Below are positions 1 to 9,471 of a stretch of DNA of 64,000 nt, piece by piece. This stretch comes from Desulfovibrio sp. (GTDB lineage: Bacteria > Desulfobacterota > Desulfovibrionia > Desulfovibrionales > Desulfovibrionaceae). A program made the position numbers and the translations under genes. Below the pieces are notes generated by a model. It searched no databases, was not told the origin of the DNA, and saw nothing but the letters and a program-made list of their open reading frames with translations. Position 1 is the stretch's first letter. Each line of letters starts with the position of its first letter. The stretch covers positions 160,127-224,126 of the forward strand of contig NZ_JAHZCJ010000001.1 of the NCBI RefSeq assembly GCF_019422935.1, in the 5' to 3' direction.

Positions 1-1237
1 AGGGCACACGTCCGCGCCCGGCCAGTTCCGCCTCGACCTTGGCAACTGCCTCGCCAATGGCAGGGCGCTCCTCAAAGGGCAGGCGTTTTTCCACCCGCAC
101 GTTGATAAGCTTCTGCGGGAATGGCTTGAGCCTGCCTGCCAGTTCGGAGAGAGGCTTGTCCTTCTCGCGCATGATGCGCAGAATTTGCAGGGCCGCCAGC
201 AGGCCATCGCCAGTGGTGCTGTACTTGTGGAAAATAAGGTGGCCCGACTGCTCGCCGCCCAGCATGGCGCCTTCGCGCCGCATGGCTTCCATAACGTAGC
301 GGTCGCCCACCTTGGTGCGCAGCAGTGAACCTCCGTGATCCTTCATAAAAATTTCCAGGGCCATGTTGCTCATGGCGGTTGCCACAAGCAGATTGCCCGG
401 CAGTTCGCCCCTGGCCATCATGGCTTGGGCGCACATGGCCATGAGCTGGTCGCCGTCAATGATGTCGCCGTGTTCGTCCACAACAATGAGGCGGTCGGCG
501 TCGCCGTCCAGCGCAAGGCCCACATCGGCCCGAACTTCGCGCACCTTGGCGGCCACCACTTCGGGATAGAGCGAGCCACAGTGCTCGTTGATGTTGGTGC
601 CGTCAGGGCTTGTGCCGATGCGGAAAACTTCGGCTCCCAGTTCTTCAAGAGCCAGAGGGGCAACTTTGTAGCTGGCGCCGTTGGCGCAGTCAACCACAAT
701 GCGCAGGCCCGAAAGCGTCAGTTGGGGAGGGAAACAACTTTTGGTGTAAACAATATAGCGCCCCCCGGCGTCTTCAATCTTGGTGGCGCGGCCAACGCCG
801 CGCGCTTCCGGATAGGGCCATTTATAGTCCGAATCCAGCACCATGGCCGATATTTCGTCTTCGGTCAGGTCGGGGAGCTTGTAACCATCGGCATCAAAAA
901 ATTTGATGCCGTTGTCGTGAAAGGGGTTGTGCGAGGCGGAAATAACCACCCCAAGGTCGGCCCGCATGCTGCGGGTGAGAAAGGATATGGCCGGAGTGGG
1001 CAGCGGGCCGGTCATGATCACATGCATGCCGGCGGCGCACAGGCCGGAAGTGAGCGCAGATTCAAACATGTAGCCTGAAAGGCGCGTATCCTTGCCGATG
1101 ACCACCTTGTGCTGGTGGTCGCCGCGCCGAAAGCGCACACCCGCCGCCAGACCAAGTCGCAGGGCTACATCCACGGTCATGGGATAATTGTTGACCGTGC
1201 CGCGCAGTCCGTCTGTGCCGAAAAGACGCTCAGCCAT
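1..1237 (-). CDS. glmM: Phosphoglucosamine mutase GlmM (3' end cut by window edge)
   Basis: Converts glucosamine-6-phosphate to glucosamine-1-phosphate in the cytoplasm, on the route to UDP-GlcNAc for peptidoglycan and LPS. The frame starts at ATG 1237 ([13 protein letters not shown]) after a GGAG Shine-Dalgarno sequence and runs to base 1 without a stop. Visible family hallmarks are the N-terminal FGTDGLRG, the phosphoserine loop ISASHNP, the metal-binding DGDADR and the sugar-binding GGEQSGH. About 412 residues are present of a usual ~450, so only the C-terminal phosphate-binding part is missing. It is last in the cdaA-ybbR-glmM order known from many bacteria, where GlmM and c-di-AMP synthesis are physically linked. 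Confidence 0.95.
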   Translation of the reverse strand, partial: MAERLFGTDGLRGTVNNYPMTVDVALRLGLAAGVRFRRGDHQHKVVIGKDTRLSGYMFESALTSGLCAAGMHVIMTGPLPTPAISFLTRSMRADLGVVISASHNPFHDNGIKFFDADGYKLPDLTEDEISAMVLDSDYKWPYPEARGVGRATKIEDAGGRYIVYTKSCFPPQLTLSGLRIVVDCANGASYKVAPLALEELGAEVFRIGTSPDGTNINEHCGSLYPEVVAAKVREVRADVGLALDGDADRLIVVDEHGDIIDGDQLMAMCAQAMMARGELPGNLLVATAMSNMALEIFMKDHGGSLLRTKVGDRYVMEAMRREGAMLGGEQSGHLIFHKYSTTGDGLLAALQILRIMREKDKPLSELAGRLKPFPQKLINVRVEKRLPFEERPAIGEAVAKVEAELAGRGRVP

Positions 1238-1392
1238 GAAAACTCCTTACCTCTAATTCTTTTGCAGCGCGCGGATGCGTTGCAGCATGGGCGCTGTTGC
1301 TGGGTTTTGTCGTATCTGCCGTGCCGACCGCAAGGGCAAGACGCGGGTGCGCTCCGCTCAGGCCGCCTGATGCGGCTGTTGAAGGGCGGTGC

Positions 1393-2325
1393 TTATTTCT
1401 TTTTTCTTGTTACCGTAACTTCTTCCGTAACCGGGTTCAAGAGAGTCATTCCTTCCGGCAGTTTGAAGTGCAGGGGCGTTTTAACGCTCTCTCCCGGCTG
1501 GATCTCCGGCGTGACGAAAGAAACTTCCATCTCGCCAAGGTAACGGCTGTTCTTTGCCAGAGCTTCGGGCACCTCCACCAGCACGGCAATTTCATCGGGG
1601 TTAACCGTATAGGCCAGGCGGCTTTCCTTGGCAATTTCCACCTTGCAGCGGCGCGAGATGACGGTGCGCCCGCTGGTGATGGTGTACTGCACCTTGACGG
1701 AAGGCGGCGTGGCCGTGACCATGCCCGGAGTGTCCAGGGTGATGGTCTGCTGGGTTGTTGTGCCCGCCGCCTTGGGATCAAGCATGATGGTCAGCGGCAC
1801 GCTGGCAATGGCGGAGATAACAGATTCCGGGCCGCGCAAAACCACCGTGGCCGGGGTCACGCTGACGTTTTCCACCGTCAGGGCGCCGCTGCGCAGGGGC
1901 GAATCCACAACCGCCTTAACAGGGACGCTGCGCTCCTGCACGGTGTCGGCCTTGACCACGATTCGCGGGGGCTGCACATCAATGAGTTCAAAAGCGCGGA
2001 AACGCGCGCCAAGATGCTCCGCCGAGAGCGGAACCACGGTTGTGCCTTTTTTGATGGAAGAAAGATCCACTGCCTGGATGATCTTGCGTTGGGTAACAGA
2101 ACGCAGCAGGGTTTCCGGCCCGCGCAGACGCACAACAGCCTTGTTGATGAGGCCGTCAGTCACCACAAGATTGGCGGGGATGCCAAAGTAATCGAGGTTT
2201 ACTTCAATCTGCGCTTCCAGCCTGTCGCGAACGCTGACCATGTACCACATGCTCACGGCGATAAAGATCGCCAGCAGCATGGAAAGCAGATGCGGGGGGC
2301 GGCGCGAGGGATCAGAGGATTTCAT
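1393..2325 (-). CDS. ybbR: YbbR-domain protein, CdaA regulator (CdaR-like)
   Basis: A 310-residue membrane-anchored protein with one N-terminal helix (about residues 9-28) followed by tandem beta-rich YbbR repeats; the recurring 'VVLRGPE..' and 'V.V..' patterns mark repeat boundaries. In Firmicutes, CdaR binds the diadenylate cyclase CdaA and modulates c-di-AMP synthesis outside the membrane; the same role here is inference from adjacency. ATG 2325 was chosen because the frame upstream offers only a TTG. This start overlaps the cdaA stop by 14 bases, implying translational coupling. The C terminus ends in a basic KKK tail. Confidence 0.85.
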   Translation of the reverse strand: MKSSDPSRRPPHLLSMLLAIFIAVSMWYMVSVRDRLEAQIEVNLDYFGIPANLVVTDGLINKAVVRLRGPETLLRSVTQRKIIQAVDLSSIKKGTTVVPLSAEHLGARFRAFELIDVQPPRIVVKADTVQERSVPVKAVVDSPLRSGALTVENVSVTPATVVLRGPESVISAIASVPLTIMLDPKAAGTTTQQTITLDTPGMVTATPPSVKVQYTITSGRTVISRRCKVEIAKESRLAYTVNPDEIAVLVEVPEALAKNSRYLGEMEVSFVTPEIQPGESVKTPLHFKLPEGMTLLNPVTEEVTVTRKKK

Positions 2326-3046
2326 TAAGCACCTGCCTGAGGCGGGTAGCGTCAAGGGCGCGCATCAGCTCATCCTTGAGGGCCACGGAAATTTCGCCTC
2401 TTTCTTCAGAAACAACAATGACCAGAGCATCACTTTCGCGGGCAATGCCCAACGCCGCGCGGTGTCGCGTGCCAAAGTTCTGCCCCTTGGCTTCGGCCAG
2501 CGGCAGAATGCAGGCCGCGGCGGTGATTCTGCCTCGGCTGATGACCACGGCACCATCGTGAAGGGGGGCCTTGGGGTAGAAAATATTCATGAGCAGCTGG
2601 CGTGAAAGCTGCGCGTCAATGCGCACGCCTTCGCGCTTTATCATGTCGCCAAGGCGCATGCTGCGCTCAATAACGATCAGTGCGCCCACACGCAGCCGGG
2701 CCATTTCTACACAGGCCGTCACCACTTCTTCCACGCCGATATTCTTTATGCTGGATCGACGAAAAATAGGCCGTGCGCCCATCTCCCCCAGGGCCTGACG
2801 GATGTCGGACTGAAAAATAACGACTATGAGGATGAACAGGGAACTGAAGATGTGCTGCAACAGCCAGGTAAGCGTGTACAGGCCGAGAGCATTTGAAAAG
2901 AAATACAGCAGCGTAAGCAGGCCCAGCCCGGTAAGGACTGTCAGCGCCCGCGAGCCCCGCAGCATCTGGATAACCTGGTACAGCAGAATGCTGACCACGG
3001 CTATGTCCATTATATCGCGCCAGTCTATGGCAATATGGTCAAACAC
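2312..3046 (-). CDS. cdaA: Diadenylate cyclase CdaA (c-di-AMP synthase)
   Basis: Condenses two ATP into cyclic di-AMP at the inner membrane. Three N-terminal membrane helices (about residues 12-78) precede a DAC domain carrying the two signature motifs: DGA (LHDGAVVIS) and RHR (GTRHRAALG). GTG 3046 is the likely start: it follows an AAGGA Shine-Dalgarno sequence by 7 bases and gives the usual short N terminus before the first helix; a TTG at 3079 is the only longer alternative. The length (244 residues) is normal. It lies between a GGDEF gene and ybbR, and overlaps ybbR. Confidence 0.93.
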   Translation of the reverse strand: MFDHIAIDWRDIMDIAVVSILLYQVIQMLRGSRALTVLTGLGLLTLLYFFSNALGLYTLTWLLQHIFSSLFILIVVIFQSDIRQALGEMGARPIFRRSSIKNIGVEEVVTACVEMARLRVGALIVIERSMRLGDMIKREGVRIDAQLSRQLLMNIFYPKAPLHDGAVVISRGRITAAACILPLAEAKGQNFGTRHRAALGIARESDALVIVVSEERGEISVALKDELMRALDATRLRQVLNEIL

Positions 3047-3090
3047 GGTGTGTTCCTTGCAGCAAAGTGTATCGGGCAACCGCAGCGCTG

Positions 3091-4434
3091 TCAGCCATGG
3101 GCTTTGGCGCGTTCCTTGTCTTGGTACATGGCAGTGTCCGCGCAGGAGAGCAGCGCATCCACTGTGAGGGCCGCATCAGGGTACACTGCACTGCCCATGC
3201 TGAACGTGATCGGCCCCGGTATGTTCAGCTCGGGCAGACCATTAGCAAGGTCGGCGCACATTTGGTCAAAGGCGGCTTTGTCCCTCTCCTGAGCTGGTGG
3301 TCCGTTGAGCAGCAACACAAATTCATCGCCGCCCATGCGCCCCAAAATATGCGTCACCGGGGCATGCGTGCGAACAACCTCTGCGAAGAGTTGCAATACT
3401 CGGTCGCCCGCCTCATGTCCATAGGTGTCGTTAATGCCTTTAAAATTATTTAAATCGACGTAATATATGGTGAAATTTTTTGTCGTTGGTGAGGCTATGC
3501 GCCTTTGAAGTTCTTCAAAGAGCCCACGCCTGTTAAGCGCACCCGTGAGGGCGTCCCTGTACGCGATGGCCTCAAGATAAGTACGAATTTCTGTAAGATC
3601 ATGATTTCTTTGAACAAGAGTTGCGAGGAAGAGGCTGAGAAAAACGCTCATGCCCACATAGAGCCATGATTCCAGCGATCTGTACCACGCAACGCCTGCC
3701 GACATGCGGATCAACCAGTGAGCGTTAAGAATTGTCACAGGCATGTCTATGCTGCCAGCGTCTTTTTCTGAATCCGCGCTGCCAGCAATAAGCAACGCAC
3801 CACCTTTATGGGGGGATGCGCGCCAAAGGCCAAAATCAATATCCATGCTGTCCAGCAGGTAAAGATCCGAGGCATTCAACACATCAGGAAAACGCAGCAG
3901 TATTGCTGCGATACCCCAATATTGAGGACGGCCGGAAGCATCAGGGAGGAATATGGAAAGTCGCCCCACCAAAGCCGCATCCCCATTGGGCAGCAGTACC
4001 GGCCCGGCCAGGGTCAGCGGTGCGCCGTGTCGGGCCGTGATTGCCTCGTGGCAGCCCAGATTGCCGTCAAGCATATCCCGGCCCACCAGCAGGCTGTTGG
4101 CAGGCGTATATGGGTACACCTTGTCTATGGTGCCGCCGGGAGCGAGCACAAAGGCCTGAATGGTATCTTCATCGCGCAGGGCAGCGGCAACGCGCTCGAA
4201 TTCCTGAATGCTCCCGCTTTTGTCGATGACAAGCGCGTTCAGGGTTTCCGTTTTGAATACTAGGCGCAACAGATCATTTTGGAGGTTATCACGCTGTGAG
4301 CGGGCGATGCTCTCAAGTTTGACACGTTCAATCTGCTGCTTGCGGTCAACCAAAACCCATGTCAAAAGTAAGTTGAAGGCCAACGTGATGAGCAGCATTC
4401 CAGTGAATGGGCGCGTTGAAAAAGTTCGCACCAT
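3091..4434 (-). CDS. Membrane sensor diguanylate cyclase (CHASE-like sensor plus GGDEF)
   Basis: 447 residues: an N-terminal helix (about 12-28), a roughly 220-residue extracytoplasmic sensor resembling CHASE4-type domains, a second helix (about 256-276) and a C-terminal GGDEF domain. The active-site loop is the canonical GGDEF (GRMGGDEFVLLL), so c-di-GMP synthesis from two GTP is likely. Five residues upstream, where the inhibitory RxxD site should be, the sequence is PVTH, so product inhibition through a classical I-site is not expected. It sits between folP and cdaA in the same orientation with short gaps (35 and 44 bases), probably in one transcript. The ligand is unknown. Confidence 0.85.
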   Translation of the reverse strand: MVRTFSTRPFTGMLLITLAFNLLLTWVLVDRKQQIERVKLESIARSQRDNLQNDLLRLVFKTETLNALVIDKSGSIQEFERVAAALRDEDTIQAFVLAPGGTIDKVYPYTPANSLLVGRDMLDGNLGCHEAITARHGAPLTLAGPVLLPNGDAALVGRLSIFLPDASGRPQYWGIAAILLRFPDVLNASDLYLLDSMDIDFGLWRASPHKGGALLIAGSADSEKDAGSIDMPVTILNAHWLIRMSAGVAWYRSLESWLYVGMSVFLSLFLATLVQRNHDLTEIRTYLEAIAYRDALTGALNRRGLFEELQRRIASPTTKNFTIYYVDLNNFKGINDTYGHEAGDRVLQLFAEVVRTHAPVTHILGRMGGDEFVLLLNGPPAQERDKAAFDQMCADLANGLPELNIPGPITFSMGSAVYPDAALTVDALLSCADTAMYQDKERAKAHG

Positions 4435-4469
4435 ACCGGCAGACTCGCAATCGTTGACGGTTTGAATCC

Positions 4470-5348
4470 CTAGTTGGCCTCAAGAGCCAGAGCAACAGTC
4501 ATGGCCTGACGGGCCGCGACAACATCATGCACCCTGTGCCAGAACACACCCTTGCCGCGCAGCACCGCCGTGGCCGTGGCTGTTGCCAGGCCGCGTTCCT
4601 GCGGCGGCAGGCCCAGAAGCCCGCCAAAAACGGATTTCATGGACAGCGCCATGAGCACGGGCCGCCCGAGCGCAAGCCAGTCTTCCGGGTGGGCCAAAAG
4701 GGCAAGGTTGTGCTCAAGCGTCTTGCCAAAGCCGATGCCGGGGTCAAGCACAATGCGATCTTCCGGCAGGCCCGCCCGCACCAGACGCGACATCTCACGT
4801 TCAAAAAATTCCAGCACCTCGCGGCGCACATCAGTGTAGCGCGGGTCGTGCTGCATGGTCTGCGGGCGGCCTTGACTGTGCATCAGCACATAGCCGGGCT
4901 TGTACTGCACGAGCACATCCAGCAGGGCGGGGTCAAAGGCGCAGGCCGAGATATCGTTGATGATGGCAGCCCCCATGTCCAGCACAGCAGCAGCCGTGGT
5001 GGCATGGTAGGTATCCACGGATATTACGGCTCCGGGAGCAGATTGGCGCAGTCCTATCAGAACCGGCATCAGGCGCTCGGTTTCCTGCTGGGGGGGCAGC
5101 TCTGCGGCTCCGGGGCGTGAGGATTCCGCGCCAAGGTCAAGAATGTCTGCACCCTGGTTGCGCAAGTTCAGCGCGTGGTTGAGGCCCGGTGCCGGGGCGT
5201 TGTGGCGGCCCCCGTCATAAAAGGAATCCGGGGTCAGATTCACAATGCCCATGACGCCAAAGGGGGAGGGCGTCTTTAACGCCCGCCCCCCAAGAATATG
5301 CCAGTCTGCGCCCCTGGAAAGGGCGGCCGGGCAAATGCTATCGGTCAT
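4470..5348 (-). CDS. folP: Dihydropteroate synthase
   Basis: Joins p-aminobenzoate to the pterin pyrophosphate to make dihydropteroate for folate synthesis; sulfonamide target. Motifs: MGIVNLTPDSFYDGG (pterin/phosphate loop), DLGAESSRPGA, and the C-terminal RVHDV (HRVHDVVAARQA). ATG 5348 (MTDSICPA) overlaps the end of ftsH by 11 bases; the open frame continues further upstream but only antiparallel to ftsH's repetitive C-terminal codons. The length from this start is 292 residues, normal for the family. The ftsH-folP coupling is common across bacteria. Confidence 0.93.
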   Translation of the reverse strand: MTDSICPAALSRGADWHILGGRALKTPSPFGVMGIVNLTPDSFYDGGRHNAPAPGLNHALNLRNQGADILDLGAESSRPGAAELPPQQETERLMPVLIGLRQSAPGAVISVDTYHATTAAAVLDMGAAIINDISACAFDPALLDVLVQYKPGYVLMHSQGRPQTMQHDPRYTDVRREVLEFFEREMSRLVRAGLPEDRIVLDPGIGFGKTLEHNLALLAHPEDWLALGRPVLMALSMKSVFGGLLGLPPQERGLATATATAVLRGKGVFWHRVHDVVAARQAMTVALALEAN

Positions 5349-7353
5349 TTTCTTTACTGTTGTTCCGGGTGTTCTCTGCTTCGGATTGCTTGGATTCCGC
5401 CTGTTCCGATTGCTGCTCCGGCTTCTGTTCCGTCTTCTGATCTGGGGCCTGAGCATCCGTATCCGGTTCAATCACAAATTCAGCACCAGATTTGGCAGCC
5501 TTGCCACCCTTGGCGGCAGTGCCGGCGGGTACGGGTTTGCCGTTGCTGTCGAGCGGGGGCAGTTCCTTGTTGTCCATGAGCAGGTCAAGATCATCGCCAG
5601 TGATGGTTTCGCGATCAAGAAGGGCCTGGGCAATGCGGTGCAGGGCATCCAGATTTTCTTCAAGCAGCTTGCGGCAGCGGCTGTGCGCGTCTTCCACAAT
5701 GCGCTTCACTTCCGAATCCACAAGCCGTGCCGTGTCTTCGCTGAAGTTCTTGTTCTGCACCCATTCGCGGCCAATAAAAACTTCTTCGCCGGTTTCGCCG
5801 ATAGCCAGCGTACCCACAGCTTCGCTCATGCCCCACTCGCAGACCATCTTGCGGGCCATGCGGGTGACGCGTTCAATGTCGTTGGAGGCGCCGGTGGTGA
5901 TGTCGTCAAAAATAATTTCTTCCGCCACGCGGCCACCCAGCAGCACCACCAGATTATTACGCAGGAAGGAGCGCGAATAGCCGTGGCGGTCTTCTTCCGG
6001 CAGCTGCATGGTCACGCCCAGGGCGCGGCCGCGCGGAATGATCGTAACCTTGTGCACCGGGTCGGAACCGGGCAGCAGGCGGGCAGCCAGCGCGTGGCCG
6101 CCTTCGTGATAGGCGGTGATGCGCTTTTCTTCCTCGGAGAGGATAAGACTACGGCGTTCGCGGCCCATGAGGACCTTGTCCTTGGCATACTCGAAATCAT
6201 GCATGTCCAGGCGGTCCTGATTGAGCTTGGCGGCCTGAAGGGCAGCTTCGTTGACCAGGTTTTCAAGGTCAGCGCCAGAAAAGCCCGGTGTACCGCGAGC
6301 CAGCACTTCCAGATCAACATCGCCCGCAAGAGGCGTGCGTTTGGTGTGCACTTCAAGGATGCGGCGGCGGCCACGCAGATCGGGCGTGGGCACCATCACC
6401 TGACGGTCAAAGCGGCCGGGACGCAGCAGGGCGGGATCAAGCACATCGGGGCGGTTGGTGGCGGCAATGAGGATAACGCCCTCATTGCTTTCAAAGCCGT
6501 CCATTTCCACGAGCAGCTGGTTCAGGGTCTGCTCGCGTTCATCATGCCCGCCGCCAAGGCCAGCGCCACGCTGGCGGCCAACGGCGTCAATTTCGTCAAT
6601 AAATATCAGACAGGGCGCGTTTTTTTTGCCCTGAACAAAAAGGTCGCGAACGCGCGAAGCGCCCACGCCCACAAACATTTCAACAAAGTCGGAGCCGGAA
6701 ATGGAAAAGAACGGTACCCCGGCCTCGCCAGCAACGGCGCGTGCCAGAAGTGTTTTACCCGTGCCGGGAGGGCCCACAAGAAGTACGCCCTTGGGGATGC
6801 GACCGCCAAGGCGGGTAAACTTTTTGGGGTTGGAGAGAAATTCCACGACCTCCGAAAGTTCGTCCTTGGCTTCGTCAACGCCAGCCACATCAGCAAAGGT
6901 AACGCGTGTGCTGTCCTGATTCAGCAGGCGAGCGCGCGACCGGCCAAAGCTCATGGCCTTGCCGCCACCGCTCTGCATCTGGCGCATAAAGAAAATCCAC
7001 ACGCCCACAAGCAAAAGCATGGGGAACCAGGAAACCAGCAGGGTCATGTACCAGGGCTGTTCTTCCGGCGGTTCGGCCTTGATTTCAACCTTTTTTTCAA
7101 TAAGGCGGTTTACGAGGCCGATGTCCTGCGGAGCATAGGACTGCACGGTCTTTCCGTCAGAGGTGCGCCCGATGAGGGTGTGCCCCTGAATGGTCACGGA
7201 CATGAGCTGGCCGTTGTCCACCTGACTGAGAAAATCTGAGTAGGGCACCCGCTGGGTGATCCCCTGCGGTTGCTGGAACATATTGAAAAGCATGACCATC
7301 GCCAGGACGATTATCGCCCACAGCATCAGGTTGCGACTTATCTGATTCAACAC
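5338..7353 (-). CDS. ftsH: ATP-dependent zinc metalloprotease FtsH
   Basis: Membrane-anchored AAA+ protease that degrades misfolded and regulatory membrane proteins. Order of parts: helix 1 (about 9-25), a short periplasmic domain, helix 2 (about 103-122), AAA+ module with Walker A GPPGTGKT, Walker B FIDEIDA and the second region of homology ([18 protein letters not shown]), then the zinc motif HEGGH in an M41 peptidase domain. The Gln/Glu/Lys-rich C-terminal tail of about 40 residues is low complexity and probably disordered. The start is uncertain: GTG 7353 lies only 2 bases from GGAGG, while TTG at 7350 has better spacing. It is the first gene of the run leading to glmM. Confidence 0.96.
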   Translation of the reverse strand: MLNQISRNLMLWAIIVLAMVMLFNMFQQPQGITQRVPYSDFLSQVDNGQLMSVTIQGHTLIGRTSDGKTVQSYAPQDIGLVNRLIEKKVEIKAEPPEEQPWYMTLLVSWFPMLLLVGVWIFFMRQMQSGGGKAMSFGRSRARLLNQDSTRVTFADVAGVDEAKDELSEVVEFLSNPKKFTRLGGRIPKGVLLVGPPGTGKTLLARAVAGEAGVPFFSISGSDFVEMFVGVGASRVRDLFVQGKKNAPCLIFIDEIDAVGRQRGAGLGGGHDEREQTLNQLLVEMDGFESNEGVILIAATNRPDVLDPALLRPGRFDRQVMVPTPDLRGRRRILEVHTKRTPLAGDVDLEVLARGTPGFSGADLENLVNEAALQAAKLNQDRLDMHDFEYAKDKVLMGRERRSLILSEEEKRITAYHEGGHALAARLLPGSDPVHKVTIIPRGRALGVTMQLPEEDRHGYSRSFLRNNLVVLLGGRVAEEIIFDDITTGASNDIERVTRMARKMVCEWGMSEAVGTLAIGETGEEVFIGREWVQNKNFSEDTARLVDSEVKRIVEDAHSRCRKLLEENLDALHRIAQALLDRETITGDDLDLLMDNKELPPLDSNGKPVPAGTAAKGGKAAKSGAEFVIEPDTDAQAPDQKTEQKPEQQSEQAESKQSEAENTRNNSKENDR

Positions 7354-7697
7354 TGCCTCCGTTACGTTTTCCGCGCGCGGTGGCGCACGGCCAGGCCGGA
7401 TATATGGCCAGCACAGTTAAGAAATTACTACCTGTATGTGTCTGGTGTCAAATGTTTGTGGGCATTTGCAGCTCAGGCGACAGGGGTTTCGGCTGCGCTT
7501 TTCATGTTCATAATAATGCGCAAAATACACTTGGCAATGGAGGTTTGACGTTCAGGAGTCAAAACAGCATGCCGGGGGGTGCCAGTTGCGCATGGTCAAA
7601 CTGTGCTGCGGGCCTCGCTGCCTGAGCGGTGCAGCAAAGGGCGAATGGGTTTGCCCTCTTGCGGGCAAGGGGCTTTTGCCCTATGGTGCGCCCATGC
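7354..7697. other. Intergenic region between ftsH and tRNA-Sec
   Basis: 344 bases separating the divergent ftsH and tRNA-Sec. It must hold both promoters. I see no convincing gene, repeat or operator; a TTGACG-like -35 candidate near 7546 could serve tRNA-Sec, but no good -10 partner was found. Confidence 0.4.
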
Positions 7698-7791
7698 GGA
7701 GACGTTTCGTCACCGGTGTGGCGCCCGGTCTTCAAAACCGGTGGCAGGCCTTGCGGTCTGTGGTAGGTTCGACCCCTATACGTCTCCGCCA
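7698..7791 (+). tRNA. selC: tRNA-Sec (anticodon UCA), selenocysteine tRNA
   Basis: 94 nt including an encoded CCA. The acceptor stem is 8 bp, GGAGACGT pairing with ACGTCTCC, the length specific to bacterial tRNA-Sec. The anticodon arm is CCGGT-CTTCAAA-ACCGG, giving anticodon UCA which reads UGA. A long variable arm (about 7736-7762) and a T arm with GGTTCGACC loop follow. Discriminator base G. Serine is charged first and converted to selenocysteine by SelA; SelB delivers it at UGA codons with a SECIS hairpin. selA, selB and selD are not in this window. Confidence 0.95.
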
Positions 7792-7851
7792 TTCAAGCTC
7801 TTTTCGCCAGGCTCGTTTGGCTTGACGTCTTTTGCAGACTGATATTTTAGT

Positions 7852-7881
7852 CCCCCGGTTTGACCCGGGGGATTTTTTTTT
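7852..7881 (+). terminator. Rho-independent terminator of tRNA-Sec
   Basis: A CCCCCGG / CCCGGGGG hairpin followed by A and nine T, about 60 bases downstream of the tRNA-Sec 3' end. Confidence 0.85.
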
Positions 7882-7917
7882 GCTCGGCGGGCAGCCTGTT
7901 ATCAGCCAGGCCCGCGG

Positions 7918-9285
7918 CTATTTTTCAGTTTTTTTCTTGTGGCTTGAGCGCAGGTGCAGGCGCATGGGGGCATGCGTGATGCCAAATATTTTGCGCAACG
8001 CGCGTTCAAGATAGCGGGTATAGCTTTCAGGAACACGGGTGGCGTCGCTCACAAAGCACACAAAGGTTGGCGGCGCGGTTTCCGCCTGGGTCAGGTAGAA
8101 GAACTTGGCACGTACGCGTTTGACCACTGGCGGCTGATGCTTGTCGAGCACTTCTTCCATGGCGCGGTTGAGCTTGCCGGTAGAAATGCGCACGCTGCAT
8201 TCTTCGTGAATCTGGGTTGCCAGGGGCAGGATTTTTTTCAGGCCGGTTCCCTTGAGGGCGGAAACATTCAGAATCGGCACATGCGGGCAGAAGGCCAGCA
8301 TTTCGGCCACGTTCTTTTTGAGCCTGTCCAGCGAGTCGCGGGGGGCCAGATCGCACTTGTTGATAAGCACCATAAAGGGGGTTTTGCGTGTGTTCAGCAT
8401 GTCCATGAGGCGCTTGTCCTGCTGGCTCACGCCTTCGGCGGCGTCCAGGGTCAGCAGTGTCACGTCGGCCTTGGTGCTCGATTTGATGGCCGAGTTGACG
8501 GAGTACTTTTCCAGACTGTCGCTGATCTTGGTGCGGCGGCGTACACCCGCAGTGTCCACAAACACGTAGTCGCGCCCACCGCTCGCAAAGCGCACATCAA
8601 CGCTGTCGCGCGTGGTGCCCGCCACATCGGAAACAATCATGCGGTCACTGCGGGAAATGGCGTTGATAAGCGACGACTTGCCCGCATTGGGGCGGCCAAG
8701 CATGGCCAGCTTGAGGGTCGGGGGCGCGGGGGGCTCGGTGGAGGTTTCTTCCGGCAGCAGGGCTACCAGTTCTTCCACCAGAGCGGTGATGTTGTGCCCG
8801 TGCTCGGCGGAAACCGCCAGCAGCGGGAAGCCCAGAACATGAAATTCGGCCATGAGTTCATCTTCGCGCTCCACGCCGTCAACCTTGTTGACAACGCAGA
8901 TGGTGGGCAGGCCCTTGCGGCGCACATGGGCCGCAAGATGCTCGTCCAGAGGCAGCAGGCCGTCACGCGAATCCACCACAAAGGCCACGGCAGAGGCATC
9001 AACCAGCGCCGCCTCGGTTTGCGCAAGAATATCGCGCTCAAAGCCGCGAATGCCTTCGGGGCCTTCCACCACGGCGGAGTGGGCGTCAAGGGTGATGCCG
9101 CCCGTGTCAACGATGCCGAAAACGGGGGTGTCCTTGCGGCGCACCACGCCGTCCATGCGGTCGCGGGTCACGCCGGGGCGGTCATGGGTGATGGCCCGAT
9201 TGCTGCGGATAAGCCTGTTGAACAGGGTGGATTTGCCCACATTGGGGCGACCCACCAGAATGACGCGGGGCAATGTATCTGCCAT
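7918..9285 (-). CDS. der: Ribosome-assembly GTPase Der (EngA)
   Basis: Essential double-GTPase that matures the 50S subunit. Two tandem G domains are visible: the first with GRPNVGKST, DTGG and NKVD, the second (from about residue 180) with GRPNAGKSS, DTAG and NKCD; a C-terminal KH-like domain carries basic residues and ends HKKKTEK. The length of 455 residues and ATG 9285 are normal. The gene stands alone on the minus strand, convergent with tRNA-Sec and 186 bases upstream of the RluA-like gene's end. Confidence 0.95.
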   Translation of the reverse strand: MADTLPRVILVGRPNVGKSTLFNRLIRSNRAITHDRPGVTRDRMDGVVRRKDTPVFGIVDTGGITLDAHSAVVEGPEGIRGFERDILAQTEAALVDASAVAFVVDSRDGLLPLDEHLAAHVRRKGLPTICVVNKVDGVEREDELMAEFHVLGFPLLAVSAEHGHNITALVEELVALLPEETSTEPPAPPTLKLAMLGRPNAGKSSLINAISRSDRMIVSDVAGTTRDSVDVRFASGGRDYVFVDTAGVRRRTKISDSLEKYSVNSAIKSSTKADVTLLTLDAAEGVSQQDKRLMDMLNTRKTPFMVLINKCDLAPRDSLDRLKKNVAEMLAFCPHVPILNVSALKGTGLKKILPLATQIHEECSVRISTGKLNRAMEEVLDKHQPPVVKRVRAKFFYLTQAETAPPTFVCFVSDATRVPESYTRYLERALRKIFGITHAPMRLHLRSSHKKKTEK

Positions 9286-9471
9286 GAGAATACCTTAGTG
9301 TACGCCTGGGATTTGCCAGGCGAGATTGCAAGCGTGAAGCGGAGTGCGCCGCCATGCGGTCATGCGCTCCGATGAAAAGAAAGCGCCCGGAGCATATGCT
9401 CTCTGAGGCGTCTGGCGTGTAATGCCGCGCAGGCCGCGCGGCAGCCAGGACAGTTGGGTTTTGAGACTGCT

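Noticed and set aside
5245..7239. Long open frame antisense to ftsH on the plus strand
   Set aside because: It is a by-product of GC-rich third positions; no ribosome site or protein similarity, while ftsH motifs are complete on the other strand.
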